From an uncultured Alphaproteobacteria bacterium (GTDB lineage: Bacteria > Pseudomonadota > Alphaproteobacteria > RF32 > CAG-239), in assembly GCA_944393225.1 (NCBI GenBank), contig CALXZK010000011.1, forward strand, positions 1 to 43,429: a DNA stretch of 43,429 bases, written 5' to 3'. Positions 1-8,948 of this stretch are shown here, in pieces. The first letter of the stretch is position 1. The number at the start of each line of letters is the position of its first letter. The notes under the pieces are model-generated. The model had not been told where the DNA came from. It searched no databases and saw only the letters and a program-made list of their open reading frames with translations. The position numbers were made by a program, and so were the translations under genes.

Positions 1-303
1 CAAAGAAATGATAAACCGGCAGCCATTGCTTGGGTTATCAAAAACTATCCAATGTTGGCAGACAGCCAAATTTGCAAATTGATTGGTACAACCAAACCGA
101 CAATTGATGCCATTCGTAACGGCACCCACCGTGAAAGCGCAACCTTACGTCCGAAAAATCCGGTTATCATTGGTTTGACCACTGAAAAAGATTTGGATAA
201 AGCAATTGCATTGGCACAAACTCGTTTAGAAAAAGCCAGTGCTCCTAAAAAAGCTAAGAAAAAAACAGCAGCTAAAAAAACTTCTAAAAAAGCCGCTAAA
301 TAA
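1..303 (+). CDS. trcR: Cell cycle transcriptional regulator TrcR (DUF1013), 5' end outside the window
   Basis: The frame is open from base 1 (the first residues read QRNDKPAAIAWVIKNYPML), so the internal ATG at 52 is not the true start. The segment with AWVIKNYP, QICKLIGTTKPTIDAIRNGTH and NPVIIGLTT matches the C-terminal half of DUF1013/TrcR, a family restricted to alphaproteobacteria and linked to cell-cycle control. The helix-turn-helix-like stretch IGTTKPTIDAIRNGTH suggests DNA binding. After the conserved part the protein ends in a Lys/Ala tail (KKAKKKTAAKKTSKKAAK) that resembles histone H1 tails; I do not recall such a tail as standard in the family. A strong terminator follows directly. 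Family identification is firm; the DNA-binding role is inferred. Confidence 0.85.
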   Translation, partial: QRNDKPAAIAWVIKNYPMLADSQICKLIGTTKPTIDAIRNGTHRESATLRPKNPVIIGLTTEKDLDKAIALAQTRLEKASAPKKAKKKTAAKKTSKKAAK

Positions 304-320
304 TAAAAAGAAAAATAAAA

Positions 321-350
321 AAGGTTCTGATTGTGGTCAGAACCTTTTTT
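321..350 (+). terminator. Rho-independent terminator of trcR
   Basis: A perfect 10-bp stem (AAGGTTCTGA at 321-330 and TCAGAACCTT at 337-346) with a 6-nt loop runs into a T tract ending at 350. It lies 18 nt after the trcR stop codon. Confidence 0.93.
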
Positions 351-363
351 CTAAATGCAATAC

Positions 364-398
364 AAAAAAAGCCTCTTTCATAAGGAAGAGGCTTTTGT
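364..398 (-). terminator. Terminator of the leftward der operon (usable in both directions)
   Basis: GCCTCTT (371-377) pairs with AAGAGGC (386-392). On the minus strand the stem is followed by the T run complementary to the A7 at 364-370, just after the der stop codon. Ts on the plus side could make it work both ways. Confidence 0.85.
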
Positions 399-399
399 T

Positions 400-1800
400 T
401 TAGTCTTTGTCTTGATAAGGGTTGTTACCTTTACGCACGGTAATACGAATTGGAATACCTCCCATATCAAAAGTTTCTCTCAGGTTATTAATCAGATAAC
501 GCAAATATGAGTCAGGCAAACCTTCCGGATTGCTGGAAAAAATAAAAAATGCCGGCGGTCTGGTCTTAGCTTGCGTGATATAACGCAATTTAATGCGACG
601 ATTATTTTTGCCGAGGGGTGGCGGGTTGTTGTCTGTCACATCGGCAAACCATTTGTTCAAAGGAGATGTCGGAATACGAATATTCCAACGGTCATAAACT
701 TTGAATACGGCACGCATCAACTTATCCAAACCTTCGCCTTTAAGGGCGGAAATGGTAACGGTCGGCACACCTTCAGCCTGTGTTAAAGACGTGCGCAATT
801 TATAGTTCAACTGGTCAAGCGCTTCTTTGCGGTTAGCAACATCCCATTTGTTGACGGCAATCACCAAAGCGCGACCTTCGTCCAAAACCTGACGTGCGAT
901 TGTTAAATCTTGCTTATCAAGCACGGCATCGGCATCCAAAACCAAAACCACAACTTGCGCTAAGAAAGCGGCACGTTTAGTGCTGGCGGCTGACATTTTT
1001 TCCAAAGAGTCGGAAACTTTAGATTGTTTGCGCAAACCGGCAGTATCTACCAAATTGATTTTACGACCTTGATATTCCCAAGCCGTGGTAATGGCATCGC
1101 GTGTCACACCGGATTCAGGACCTGTGAGCATACGCTCATCTTGAAGCAAGGCATTAACAAGGGTAGATTTACCCACATTCGGACGACCGACAATCGCCAA
1201 TTGAATGGTGCGCTTTTTCCATGCCTCTTCACTGATTTCTTCCGTTCCGTTATCGTTAGTCGGATTTTCTTCAGCTTTTTCGGCTGTTTTGTCTTTAGGG
1301 TTCAATTTAACATAATGTTCGTGCAAAGCTTCGTATAAGTCTTGCATGCCCAAACCATGCTCGGCAGAGAAGGGAATGGGTTGCCCAAAACCGAGCTTAT
1401 AAGCCTCCCCGATACTATCTTCTTGCAGCTTGCCTTCACATTTATTGGCAAGCAAGATAACCGGACAGTGCATTTGACGCAAAAGCTGAGCAAAATGCTC
1501 ATCATAAGGTTGCAAGCCATCGCGAGAGTCAAAAAGAAACAAGCAAACATCGGCATCTTCGATTGCGCGTTTGGTTTGTTCCCACATACGCTTTTCAATA
1601 TTATCTTCTTTAGAATATTCATAACCGGCGGTATCAATGATAGTTAAATTCATATCGCGCAGTTTGGTAGGGGTTTCTCTGCGGTCACGGGTTACGCCCG
1701 GTTTGTTGTGCACAATGGCAACCTTGCGACCGGCCAAGCGGTTAAACAAGGTAGATTTTCCGACATTCGGACGTCCGATGATGGCAACTTTCATACTCAT
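400..1800 (-). CDS. der: Ribosome assembly GTPase Der (EngA)
   Basis: Der has two tandem GTPase domains and helps mature the 50S ribosomal subunit. Two complete G1 P-loops of the form GRPNVGKST are visible, near residue 9 (VAIIGRPNVGKSTLFN) and near residue 205 (LAIVGRPNVGKSTLVN). Each is followed by a DTAG G3 motif and an NKxD-type G4 motif (ANKCE in domain 1, variant; NKWD in domain 2). The KH-like C-terminal domain (residues about 380-466) is present. At 466 residues it is slightly shorter than E. coli Der (490). The start at 1800 has an AGGA nine bases upstream; a second Met two codons in is possible. It follows bamB by 19 nt, the usual neighbour order in proteobacteria, so yfgM-like, bamB and der form one operon. 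Confidence 0.97.
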   Translation of the reverse strand: MSMKVAIIGRPNVGKSTLFNRLAGRKVAIVHNKPGVTRDRRETPTKLRDMNLTIIDTAGYEYSKEDNIEKRMWEQTKRAIEDADVCLFLFDSRDGLQPYDEHFAQLLRQMHCPVILLANKCEGKLQEDSIGEAYKLGFGQPIPFSAEHGLGMQDLYEALHEHYVKLNPKDKTAEKAEENPTNDNGTEEISEEAWKKRTIQLAIVGRPNVGKSTLVNALLQDERMLTGPESGVTRDAITTAWEYQGRKINLVDTAGLRKQSKVSDSLEKMSAASTKRAAFLAQVVVLVLDADAVLDKQDLTIARQVLDEGRALVIAVNKWDVANRKEALDQLNYKLRTSLTQAEGVPTVTISALKGEGLDKLMRAVFKVYDRWNIRIPTSPLNKWFADVTDNNPPPLGKNNRRIKLRYITQAKTRPPAFFIFSSNPEGLPDSYLRYLINNLRETFDMGGIPIRITVRKGNNPYQDKD

Positions 1801-1819
1801 TAAATTTTATCCTAATCTA

Positions 1820-3151
1820 TTATTTATAAGCCACAACTTCGGCATCATTCGTGGTAAACAAGACCATACCGCGGGCAACAACCGGAGAAACGCTTACGCC
1901 ATCGGCAAGGGTGATATATCCGATAATTTTGCCATTATACGGAGAGATGGCAAAAACATAGCCGTTTGAGCTTGAAACAAGCAATCTGTTTCCTGCCAAA
2001 ACCGGACCCTTGGCAAAAACGCCGGATGTGTTTTCTTCGTTATTGGTAACCGGAATATTGGTGTTCCAAACAATTTTACCGCTGGCTTTTTCAATGGCTA
2101 AAAGGTTGAAGCTGTTATCCAAAACGTAGATATATTTACCGGCAACCCATGGCTGGCTGATGCCGCCGATTTCTCTTTCCCAAATACGATTTCCGGTTCT
2201 CAAATCAATAGCAGCCAAGATATTTGAGTGACCAAGCGCATAAACAATGCTGCCGTCGATAATCGGGTTGGCTTTAATGCCGTTAATGCTTGCCAAAGCA
2301 TTGGTGCGACGGTAAGAAACGAGCAAAGAGCTCCAAAGTTCAGAACCAGTGCTGGCTTTGAAGGCTTTGAGCTCACCGGTAGAAAATGCGGCAATGACCA
2401 CATCCTGTAAGGGATCATATGCAGGGCTTGCACCACCAACCAAAGTTGTGGCTTCGGTAGCGGTTTTATAACGCCAGAGTTCTTTACCGGTTTGAGCATC
2501 CAAAGCAATAAGTGTATTTTCAATGTTTTGTACAAAGACAATATTATTGGCAACAGTCGGAGCTATACGAATGGGAGCGGATCCGTCAAAGCGCCAAATT
2601 TGTTTGCCTGTTTTCATGTCCAGAGCAAAAACACTGCCAAAACCGGTTGTAGCATAAATTTTGCGGTTGAATTCAGCCAAACCGGCACCTTTCATAGAGA
2701 TTTCGTATTCATCTTCAACTAAAGGCGTAAGTTCTTTTGACCAAATTTCTTTTCCGTCATCTAAGCGCAAAGCTCTAACCTGAGCATCGGCGTCAATGGT
2801 GAAAACAACCTTGTAAGCCACAATCGGTGCTGCCAAAAGATAATCTCTTTTAGAGCTTCCGGTTCCGATTCCCGCATCCCAAACTTTTTTCAAGTTTTGA
2901 GAAGCTTGTAAATGCTCCATACGATGCAAAGAATTTCCGCCGGTTTGTTTCCAAGAATTATTCATATAAGGTTGAGGTAATGTAATTTTTAATGTTCCGG
3001 CTTCAAAATCGGGAGCCAGCATTTTAGATTCTTGCAAAACAGCCACGCGTTCGCCATCAAGTTTGAGTCTTTCTTTTCCGAACATTCCGCAAGCAGATAG
3101 CAAAAGAGCCAAACAACAAACGGAGGCTTTTTTATAAGTAGTATATTTCAT
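1820..3151 (-). CDS. bamB: Outer membrane assembly lipoprotein BamB
   Basis: BamB is the beta-propeller lipoprotein of the BAM complex, which folds outer membrane proteins. The N terminus is a lipoprotein signal peptide with lipobox LLSAC and acceptor Cys21. The rest holds repeated PQQ-type propeller blades: A.DG..W (DDGKEIWSKEL), KTGKQIWRFDG, QTGKELWRYKT, STGSELWSSLL, RTGNRIWEREI, ASGKIVWNTNI. At 443 residues it is longer than E. coli BamB (392). An AAGGATGAGG stretch precedes the start. It sits between a YfgM-like gene and der, as in many proteobacteria, which supports the call strongly. Confidence 0.95.
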   Translation of the reverse strand: MKYTTYKKASVCCLALLLSACGMFGKERLKLDGERVAVLQESKMLAPDFEAGTLKITLPQPYMNNSWKQTGGNSLHRMEHLQASQNLKKVWDAGIGTGSSKRDYLLAAPIVAYKVVFTIDADAQVRALRLDDGKEIWSKELTPLVEDEYEISMKGAGLAEFNRKIYATTGFGSVFALDMKTGKQIWRFDGSAPIRIAPTVANNIVFVQNIENTLIALDAQTGKELWRYKTATEATTLVGGASPAYDPLQDVVIAAFSTGELKAFKASTGSELWSSLLVSYRRTNALASINGIKANPIIDGSIVYALGHSNILAAIDLRTGNRIWEREIGGISQPWVAGKYIYVLDNSFNLLAIEKASGKIVWNTNIPVTNNEENTSGVFAKGPVLAGNRLLVSSSNGYVFAISPYNGKIIGYITLADGVSVSPVVARGMVLFTTNDAEVVAYK

Positions 3152-3178
3152 GACCTCATCCTTATCAAAAAAACAGAA

Positions 3179-3865
3179 TTACTTTTGGGACAAAACATTA
3201 ATCATGTCTTGAGCACGAGCTTTGAGTGTATCTGCAGCTTCAGGACTTTCGCTGATTTCTTGATACAAATTTTTTGCGCCTTGAAAATCTTTTTCTCTGA
3301 CGGCAAGCATTGCCAACAATTCTTTAGCCGTATTTTTCCAAACGTTTTGATCAGCGGTTAAAGGAGCCAACAATGTTTTAATTTCTTCGGCAGGAGCATC
3401 TTTAAGCTTGAAAGAAGCCAATTTTAAGGTAGCAATATCACGAATTTGCGGGTTGAAATCTTCGTTTTGAGTGATGCTTTCCAAAACTTTCATGGCATCT
3501 TGGAGTTGATTTTGTTCAACCAACAAAGAGGCTTCTTGCATTTTTGCAATATTGGAATAAATGCCGCGGTCTGAGTTTTGTAAAGAAACCAACACTTCTT
3601 TAGCTTCGGCATAGCGACCTTGATTTTGCAAGTTAAGAGCATATGCAAAAGTGTCGGACATTTCTTGGTTGCGTCTATCTTTCCAAGCTTGAAAACTTTC
3701 AAAGCTGACGGCAGCAAAAACGGCAGCAACAACGAAGATTATGATGAATAAACCATATTTATCCCAGATTTTTTTGATTTTTTCATTTTTCAATTCTTCA
3801 TCGATCTCACGGATAAAAGCATCTTCAAAATCATTATGCTGTTCCTGAGTTTTTTTCTTTATCAT
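3179..3865 (-). CDS. YfgM-like tetratricopeptide membrane protein
   Basis: This 228-residue protein has an N-terminal cytoplasmic segment, one membrane span (about residues 37-58, YGLFIIIFVVAAVFAAVSF) and a helical C-terminal domain. That domain contains TPR-like units (FAYALNLQNQGRYAEAKEVL; EKDFQGAKNLYQEI). The architecture and its position directly upstream of bamB match YfgM, which in E. coli associates with SecYEG and periplasmic chaperones. The start is fixed by a GGGAG seven bases upstream of the ATG. The operon promoter probably lies in 3866-3979. The function is inferred from family and synteny. Confidence 0.85.
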   Translation of the reverse strand: MIKKKTQEQHNDFEDAFIREIDEELKNEKIKKIWDKYGLFIIIFVVAAVFAAVSFESFQAWKDRRNQEMSDTFAYALNLQNQGRYAEAKEVLVSLQNSDRGIYSNIAKMQEASLLVEQNQLQDAMKVLESITQNEDFNPQIRDIATLKLASFKLKDAPAEEIKTLLAPLTADQNVWKNTAKELLAMLAVREKDFQGAKNLYQEISESPEAADTLKARAQDMINVLSQK

Positions 3866-3979
3866 CTATCATCTCCCAATTAAGAAAACTCTTTTTAATA
3901 TGTATAATAGAAATCAAATTTTAAGCAAAGCAAATTTTTACAAAAACGGCAAAAATGTGCGTATTTATTCAATTTTTTG

Positions 3980-5158
3980 CTAATCGGGACGGATGATTTG
4001 TTCAACTAAAAAGTTTTTAACCCATTTTAAATCGGCAATCGGCAGTTTCTTTCCAAAAATAATATTTTTTTCGGAAGAGGTGATAGTGACAAAATATCTG
4101 TCAGTTGCCGGATTGAGTGTCACATAAACCCCTTTAATATCTTTTTTGAACAATTCATCATGTTTTGTAGAAAATAAGAAATATTTATGTGTATTAACAA
4201 TTTTATCTTTTTTGATAACCAGCTTATCTTTTCTGAACATAATGAAAATTGCGGCAACAATCCCCAAACTGCAAAGCGTATAAAATATGATTAAGAATTG
4301 TTGAGAAAAACCCTGAGTGTTAAAGCTGACAATAAACATGAGCAAACCGAGCATAAATATGCTTAATGCGCCGAGAATGTTATATCCGTCCCACAAAACT
4401 TTGCGCAATTTAATAATGGTTTTGTTCGGATCTTCTTTCACGGCAATACGCGAAGAGTGTTTCGACTGTGGATTAAATTTTCCGTGCAAATTCCAAATAT
4501 CAGCCATTTCTATTAAAGATTTATCCAAATCGGGAACATCTCTTTGCAGGATTCCTTCATCAGTGTATAAAAGGGTCGGTAGGTTGAGCTTGCGGGCATA
4601 GTCTACCCAAATTTTGCGGATATTTTTTTCTGAAGTTGAAATATACAAAGGTACGGTTTGTGCGCTTGATTTATGGTGCAACTCAATAATATAACGATTT
4701 TTGGTCATAAAGCCGCATTGAATAAATTCGATTCGCAACATAACCCCTTGAAAGTTATTGATGTTGTTTTTGTAAGTAACTTTTTTACCCAAAGAGCTGC
4801 GTTTAATCATAGTAACGTTTTTACCATCGAAAAATATCTTTTTATAACGCAGGTTAGAAAGAATTAAGGATGTCATGATTCCCAGACCGAGAACAATGAT
4901 GATGCAGTCAAAGACAACAGGAGATATAAAAGAATTATAAATTCGCGCGCCTTCTGCTTGAGCCAATTTGTCAAAAAGTTGAGCTTGTGAATTAAGACCG
5001 TTTGTTAGCTCAAAAATTCCCAAAAGAACGAGAATGAAACCCAAAAATAATCCGGGCAATAAAATTCGTAAGTTAAGACGATCAGATTCTTTTGTCGGAA
5101 TTTTATCAATATCTAATTTAAAATTATAGCTATAATGAAGAGGAATATTTCTGTTCAT
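3980..5158 (-). CDS. Membrane protein of unknown function with two similar halves
   Basis: I do not recognise the family of this 392-residue protein. Four hydrophobic segments are visible: LLPGLFLGFILVLLGIFEL, DCIIIVLGLGIMTSLIL, GALSIFMLGLLMFIVSF and FLIIFYTLCSLGIVAAIFIMF. Each pair is followed by a similar beta-rich soluble segment. The first runs from KKIFFDGKNVTMIKR to the SEKNIRKIWVDYARKL region, the second from DKLVIKKDKIVNTHK through TSSEKNIIFGKKLPI. This suggests duplication of a unit of two membrane helices plus a PH-like sheet; the PH-like reading is inference. An AAGGA lies seven bases before the ATG. It is separated from the YfgM-like gene by 114 nt and diverges from the diguanylate cyclase gene. 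Confidence 0.75.
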   Translation of the reverse strand: MNRNIPLHYSYNFKLDIDKIPTKESDRLNLRILLPGLFLGFILVLLGIFELTNGLNSQAQLFDKLAQAEGARIYNSFISPVVFDCIIIVLGLGIMTSLILSNLRYKKIFFDGKNVTMIKRSSLGKKVTYKNNINNFQGVMLRIEFIQCGFMTKNRYIIELHHKSSAQTVPLYISTSEKNIRKIWVDYARKLNLPTLLYTDEGILQRDVPDLDKSLIEMADIWNLHGKFNPQSKHSSRIAVKEDPNKTIIKLRKVLWDGYNILGALSIFMLGLLMFIVSFNTQGFSQQFLIIFYTLCSLGIVAAIFIMFRKDKLVIKKDKIVNTHKYFLFSTKHDELFKKDIKGVYVTLNPATDRYFVTITSSEKNIIFGKKLPIADLKWVKNFLVEQIIRPD

Positions 5159-5352
5159 GTTTTATCCTTAATTTTGTTTAAGTCATTACGAACAATAAAA
5201 GTGTATAATATTTTTTTTAATTTATCATCTATATTTTTAACACAAAGCAAATTTTTTATAAAAAACAGGCGAATTTAATTTATATTAACAATTTCTGCTC
5301 TAAATTATACGCAATATACTACAAGAATTGTAATCAAACTTAAGGTGTTATA

Positions 5353-7116
5353 ATGGGAAATATAAGCATTTTTAATCAAGCATCATATATGACAGTTACT
5401 TATTTATCTTTGTTTTTGCTGTTGTTTGCTTGTATTTATGCCTCTGTCGGAAATAAGCAAAATAAAGGTATTTGGCTTTTGTTTTGGGGGCTTGTTGTCG
5501 ATTTTATATCACTCTATGTTTCACTTCACTCTGCGGAAGTATATTCTCAAGGACGTTCGGTAGAAATCTGGGTATTTATAGAAATGTTTTTGTGTCTGGT
5601 GTCTATGCTCATGTTGGCAATGGCATCTTCTCACATTTTGATTAATAACATTTCAGATGTTCCGGTGGTTTCCGCGTTCGGTGGTTTAGGGTTAATTGCC
5701 ATTATCTTTTTCTTGTATGTCTTTCCGGATAATACCATGATAGCCAAAATGCGCTATATCTTCCCGTTGGCAGGTTTTGCATATTTATCAATAGGATTTT
5801 TGTATCAAATTAACAAAAAAAGAAGCAGCGGATTTATATTTGCCGGTGTTGTAACATCGTTTGCGTCTTTGATTATGATTTTGAAGCTGTTAGGAATTAA
5901 TTACTTTATCTATGAAGCATGGTATATGCCGTCGGTAATTTATGTTTTGTTGAGCATATCCATGATTATGATGAAGGCAGATTTTTTTGCCAAGAAATGT
6001 GATGAAAGCAGTTTGGAAATCGAGAAAAACTCTCAAAGAATTGAAGAAATCATCAAATATTCTCCGTTCCCGATTATCATTTCTCGTTTGAGTGATGACC
6101 GCATCATATTGGCAAACAGCAATGCCGTAAAATTGTTTGGCATTATGCCCAATGAGTTGGAACGCTATCATTTTAAGGATTTCTTTGCTGATTCAGAAAA
6201 TCGTCATGTATTAAATGAACGTTTGGAAAAAGAACGCGTCGTTCAAGATTTTGAAATCTTAGTCAAAACCCCGACCGGAAATACTCCGTTTTGGCTTTTG
6301 GCTTCAGCCAATATCATTGATTATAACTATGATGTGGCTTTATATACGGCTTTCCAAGATATTACATCACGTAAAAATCGTGAAGTTTTATTAAAGAACC
6401 AAGCCACAAGAGACCCGTTAACGGCTTTATATAACCGTCGCTATTTTGAAGAAGAGGTCTTCAAACGTATTGTTGAAGCCAAAAAAACAAATGAACCGTT
6501 TAGCGTTTTGATGATTGATGCTGACCACTTCAAAAAGGTTAATGATACCTATGGTCATAAAACCGGTGATAAGGTGTTGATTGAATTGGCATCAACCTGT
6601 GAAAGAGCTTTGCGCGATGTCGATATCGTAGCTCGTTACGGTGGTGAAGAATTTGTTGTCTTCTTGGCCGGCGTCAATGCCCGCAAAGGCAAAATTGTTG
6701 CCGACCGCTTAAGAGAAAGTATTTCTGAAATTGTCGTTTATTCCGATGAAGGTGAAGAAGTTCGCTTTACGGTAAGTATCGGTGTTTCTTCTTACGAAAT
6801 TTCTGACAATATAGATACATTGATTAAAACAGCCGATGAAGCTTTGTATAAAGCAAAAGAAAACGGCAGAAATCGTGTCGAAATTTTTGATAAAGATGAT
6901 ATGGAAGCCTTTGATAATAAAGAAACACAAGAACGCATGAAAAATGAGGTAAATAATCGTCATCCGATTTTTGAAAAAGAGGAAAATACCGAAATTTCTT
7001 TGCTTGATGGCATTGAAAGCAACCATATCCAAGGGGAAAACACCAATATCGAAGAACAAAAAGAAGATAGAGTAGATTATCCGATTTTGGGTGTAGATGA
7101 AGACGATTTAAAATAG
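5353..7116 (+). CDS. Membrane-bound PAS-GGDEF diguanylate cyclase
   Basis: The protein should make cyclic di-GMP from two GTP. Residues 1 to about 210 contain about seven hydrophobic segments forming a membrane sensor module. Residues about 231-345 form a PAS domain (YSPFPIIIS..., then a C-terminal QDITSRK typical of PAS ends). Residues about 355-520 form the GGDEF domain with DPLTALYNRRYFEE, the active-site loop GGEEF at 430-434, and the RxxD inhibitory site (RDVD) five residues before it. The enzyme is therefore likely active and product-inhibited. The acidic tail after about residue 520 is of low complexity. AAGGTG precedes the start. It lies 13 nt upstream of the RNA methyltransferase gene and probably shares its transcript. 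Confidence 0.93.
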   Translation: MGNISIFNQASYMTVTYLSLFLLLFACIYASVGNKQNKGIWLLFWGLVVDFISLYVSLHSAEVYSQGRSVEIWVFIEMFLCLVSMLMLAMASSHILINNISDVPVVSAFGGLGLIAIIFFLYVFPDNTMIAKMRYIFPLAGFAYLSIGFLYQINKKRSSGFIFAGVVTSFASLIMILKLLGINYFIYEAWYMPSVIYVLLSISMIMMKADFFAKKCDESSLEIEKNSQRIEEIIKYSPFPIIISRLSDDRIILANSNAVKLFGIMPNELERYHFKDFFADSENRHVLNERLEKERVVQDFEILVKTPTGNTPFWLLASANIIDYNYDVALYTAFQDITSRKNREVLLKNQATRDPLTALYNRRYFEEEVFKRIVEAKKTNEPFSVLMIDADHFKKVNDTYGHKTGDKVLIELASTCERALRDVDIVARYGGEEFVVFLAGVNARKGKIVADRLRESISEIVVYSDEGEEVRFTVSIGVSSYEISDNIDTLIKTADEALYKAKENGRNRVEIFDKDDMEAFDNKETQERMKNEVNNRHPIFEKEENTEISLLDGIESNHIQGENTNIEEQKEDRVDYPILGVDEDDLK

Positions 7117-7129
7117 GGTTTAAGGTAAG

Positions 7130-8260
7130 ATGAATTGTCCATATCAAGAAAAATGCGGCGGTTGTCTTTGGCGCCATTTGTCTTTGGAAGCTTATAAAGA
7201 AGAAAAAGTAACACAAGTTAAAAAAATATTGTCAGGCTTAAATTGTTCCGATTATCAAATGCAAGAACCGTTTTTCTTGGGGGATGGTCAACGTCGCCGT
7301 GCATCTCTGGCATTTAAATATAAAAAGGGAGCATTGGAATTAGGTTTTAACCAAAAGCAAAGTAACGAAATTGTCGATTTACAATCTTGCTTGCTTTTAA
7401 CCTCCAAAATTAATGCCAATTTAGAAAATATTCGTCGCCTTATCAGTGAACTTTGCGCCGTAAAAATTCCACAACGCAAAAAAAATAAGATTATCGGTTA
7501 TCAAAATTTATCGGCAGGAGATGTTTGGATAACCGAAGCGGATAATGGTTTGGACGTGGTTTTGGCGTTTGATGCCGAACTAACGCTGGATTATCGTATG
7601 ATTATCTCCGAACAAGGAAATGCTGCTTCTGACATTATTCGTATTTCTCATCGTCGCAAGGCAGACGCAAAATCAGAAACCATTTTGGAAAAAGTAAAAC
7701 CTTATATTGATATTGCCGGCTATCATGTTTTAATTCCTGCCGGAACCTTTTTGCAGGCAGGAAAAGCCTCTGAAACCGCGATGATAAATTTGGTGAAAAA
7801 ATACATTGGTGCAGATGAAGGAAAAATTGCCGATTTGTTTTGCGGTGTCGGAACATTTTCATATCCGTTGTCCGTAAACAAAAACAATCAAATCACGGCA
7901 ATTGATTCTTCAGCCGAATTGTTGGAAGGTTTCAAACAATCGGTTAATGCCAATATGATACCTAATATCAAAATCATCACTAAAAATTTGTTCAAATATC
8001 CGTTAGATGAAAAAGAATTGGCTGAGTTTGATATCGTTGTGTTTGACCCGCCGCGTGCCGGTGCTTTGGCTCAAGTGCAAAAAATCGTTGCTGCCGCCAA
8101 ACAGCCGCACAAAATTGTATCCGTATCATGCAATCCGCATAGTTTCGTTCGTGATGCCAATATTTTGATGGAAGGCGGCTATCATCTTCAAGAGATAACG
8201 CTGATTGACCAGTTTAGCTATTCTAATCACAGCGAACTCGTTGCCTTATTTACAAAATAA
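7130..8260 (+). CDS. RNA m5U methyltransferase of the RlmD/RlmC/TrmA family
   Basis: This SAM-dependent enzyme methylates C5 of a uridine in RNA. An N-terminal iron-sulfur cluster motif (C3, C9, C12, with C87 as the fourth ligand) marks the RlmD/RlmC side of the family rather than TrmA. The SAM-binding motif DLFCGVGTFSYPL, the motif FDPPRAG and the catalytic cysteine in VSCNP (Cys334) are all intact. There is no N-terminal TRAM domain, so it resembles RlmC in layout (376 residues, close to E. coli RlmC at 375). Which uridine it modifies (23S U747 or U1939) cannot be told from sequence alone. An AAGG sits a few bases before the ATG. Confidence 0.9.
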   Translation: MNCPYQEKCGGCLWRHLSLEAYKEEKVTQVKKILSGLNCSDYQMQEPFFLGDGQRRRASLAFKYKKGALELGFNQKQSNEIVDLQSCLLLTSKINANLENIRRLISELCAVKIPQRKKNKIIGYQNLSAGDVWITEADNGLDVVLAFDAELTLDYRMIISEQGNAASDIIRISHRRKADAKSETILEKVKPYIDIAGYHVLIPAGTFLQAGKASETAMINLVKKYIGADEGKIADLFCGVGTFSYPLSVNKNNQITAIDSSAELLEGFKQSVNANMIPNIKIITKNLFKYPLDEKELAEFDIVVFDPPRAGALAQVQKIVAAAKQPHKIVSVSCNPHSFVRDANILMEGGYHLQEITLIDQFSYSNHSELVALFTK

Positions 8261-8311
8261 AACAAGCCTTATATATTGGCATTAATATTAATAATAAACA
8301 GGATAAGCGCA

Positions 8312-8929
8312 ATGCGAAGAATATTTTATGCGTTTTTGATGCTTTTTTTGGCAAGTGGTTGTTCATCTTCCATTCCGGAAGGATACAGACAATGCCCGCT
8401 TGTAACCATCAAACGTGAAGATGCCAGATTAATCCAGATTGTTAACTATCGAGATAACTTTGAAGTCGAGCTGATAGGCTTTGAAGGTTTTTGCTATTTT
8501 GATACCCGCGTTAAACAAGAAAAAGCGCGAATTACACCAATATTTGTCGTCAACAAATTGCGCAATACAGACGAGAGTGATGTACAGTTCAGTTGGTTTA
8601 CCAACACCATCAAAGGACCACCGGCATATCTTGGTAAAAAGTCCTATTTTGTAGAAACAAGTTTGGCAAAAGGCGAGCGTCGCAAAGAATTTAAAGGGGC
8701 TCAAGTCGAGGTAAAAATTCCGGTAGATATGATGTATGAATTTGAAATCTTTGCCGGATTAGAGCTTTCTCCCAAAGAAAAGCAATACAATCAAAGATTT
8801 TTTGACGTAGATTTAGGCTATGATGAAAGCCAAACTTCGCAAGAACCATATCACGTTAATGTTAAAGAATATCCGGCAACATATTATGAAGATGGCTCCG
8901 TTGTTGAACCGGAAAATTTAAGAAAATAA
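8312..8929 (+). CDS. Putative lipoprotein of unknown function
   Basis: The chosen ATG at 8312 gives an ideal lipoprotein signal peptide (MRRIFYAFLMLFLASGC, acceptor Cys17), and AGGA lies eight bases upstream at 8300-8303. An earlier in-frame ATG at 8276 would add 12 residues and no SD. The mature part of about 190 residues is predicted to be mainly beta, with no domain I recognise; FEVELIGFEGFCYFDTRVKQ and WFTNTIKGPPAYLGKKSYF are characteristic stretches. Similar alphaproteobacterial lipoproteins are usually labelled hypothetical. It lies 51 nt after the methyltransferase gene and 19 nt before tkt, in the same direction. Confidence 0.8.
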   Translation: MRRIFYAFLMLFLASGCSSSIPEGYRQCPLVTIKREDARLIQIVNYRDNFEVELIGFEGFCYFDTRVKQEKARITPIFVVNKLRNTDESDVQFSWFTNTIKGPPAYLGKKSYFVETSLAKGERRKEFKGAQVEVKIPVDMMYEFEIFAGLELSPKEKQYNQRFFDVDLGYDESQTSQEPYHVNVKEYPATYYEDGSVVEPENLRK

Positions 8930-8948
8930 AAACACAGGAGAATAAAGA

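Noticed and set aside
7130..8260. Assignment of the RNA methyltransferase as TrmA
   Set aside because: TrmA lacks the N-terminal iron-sulfur cysteines that are clear here.
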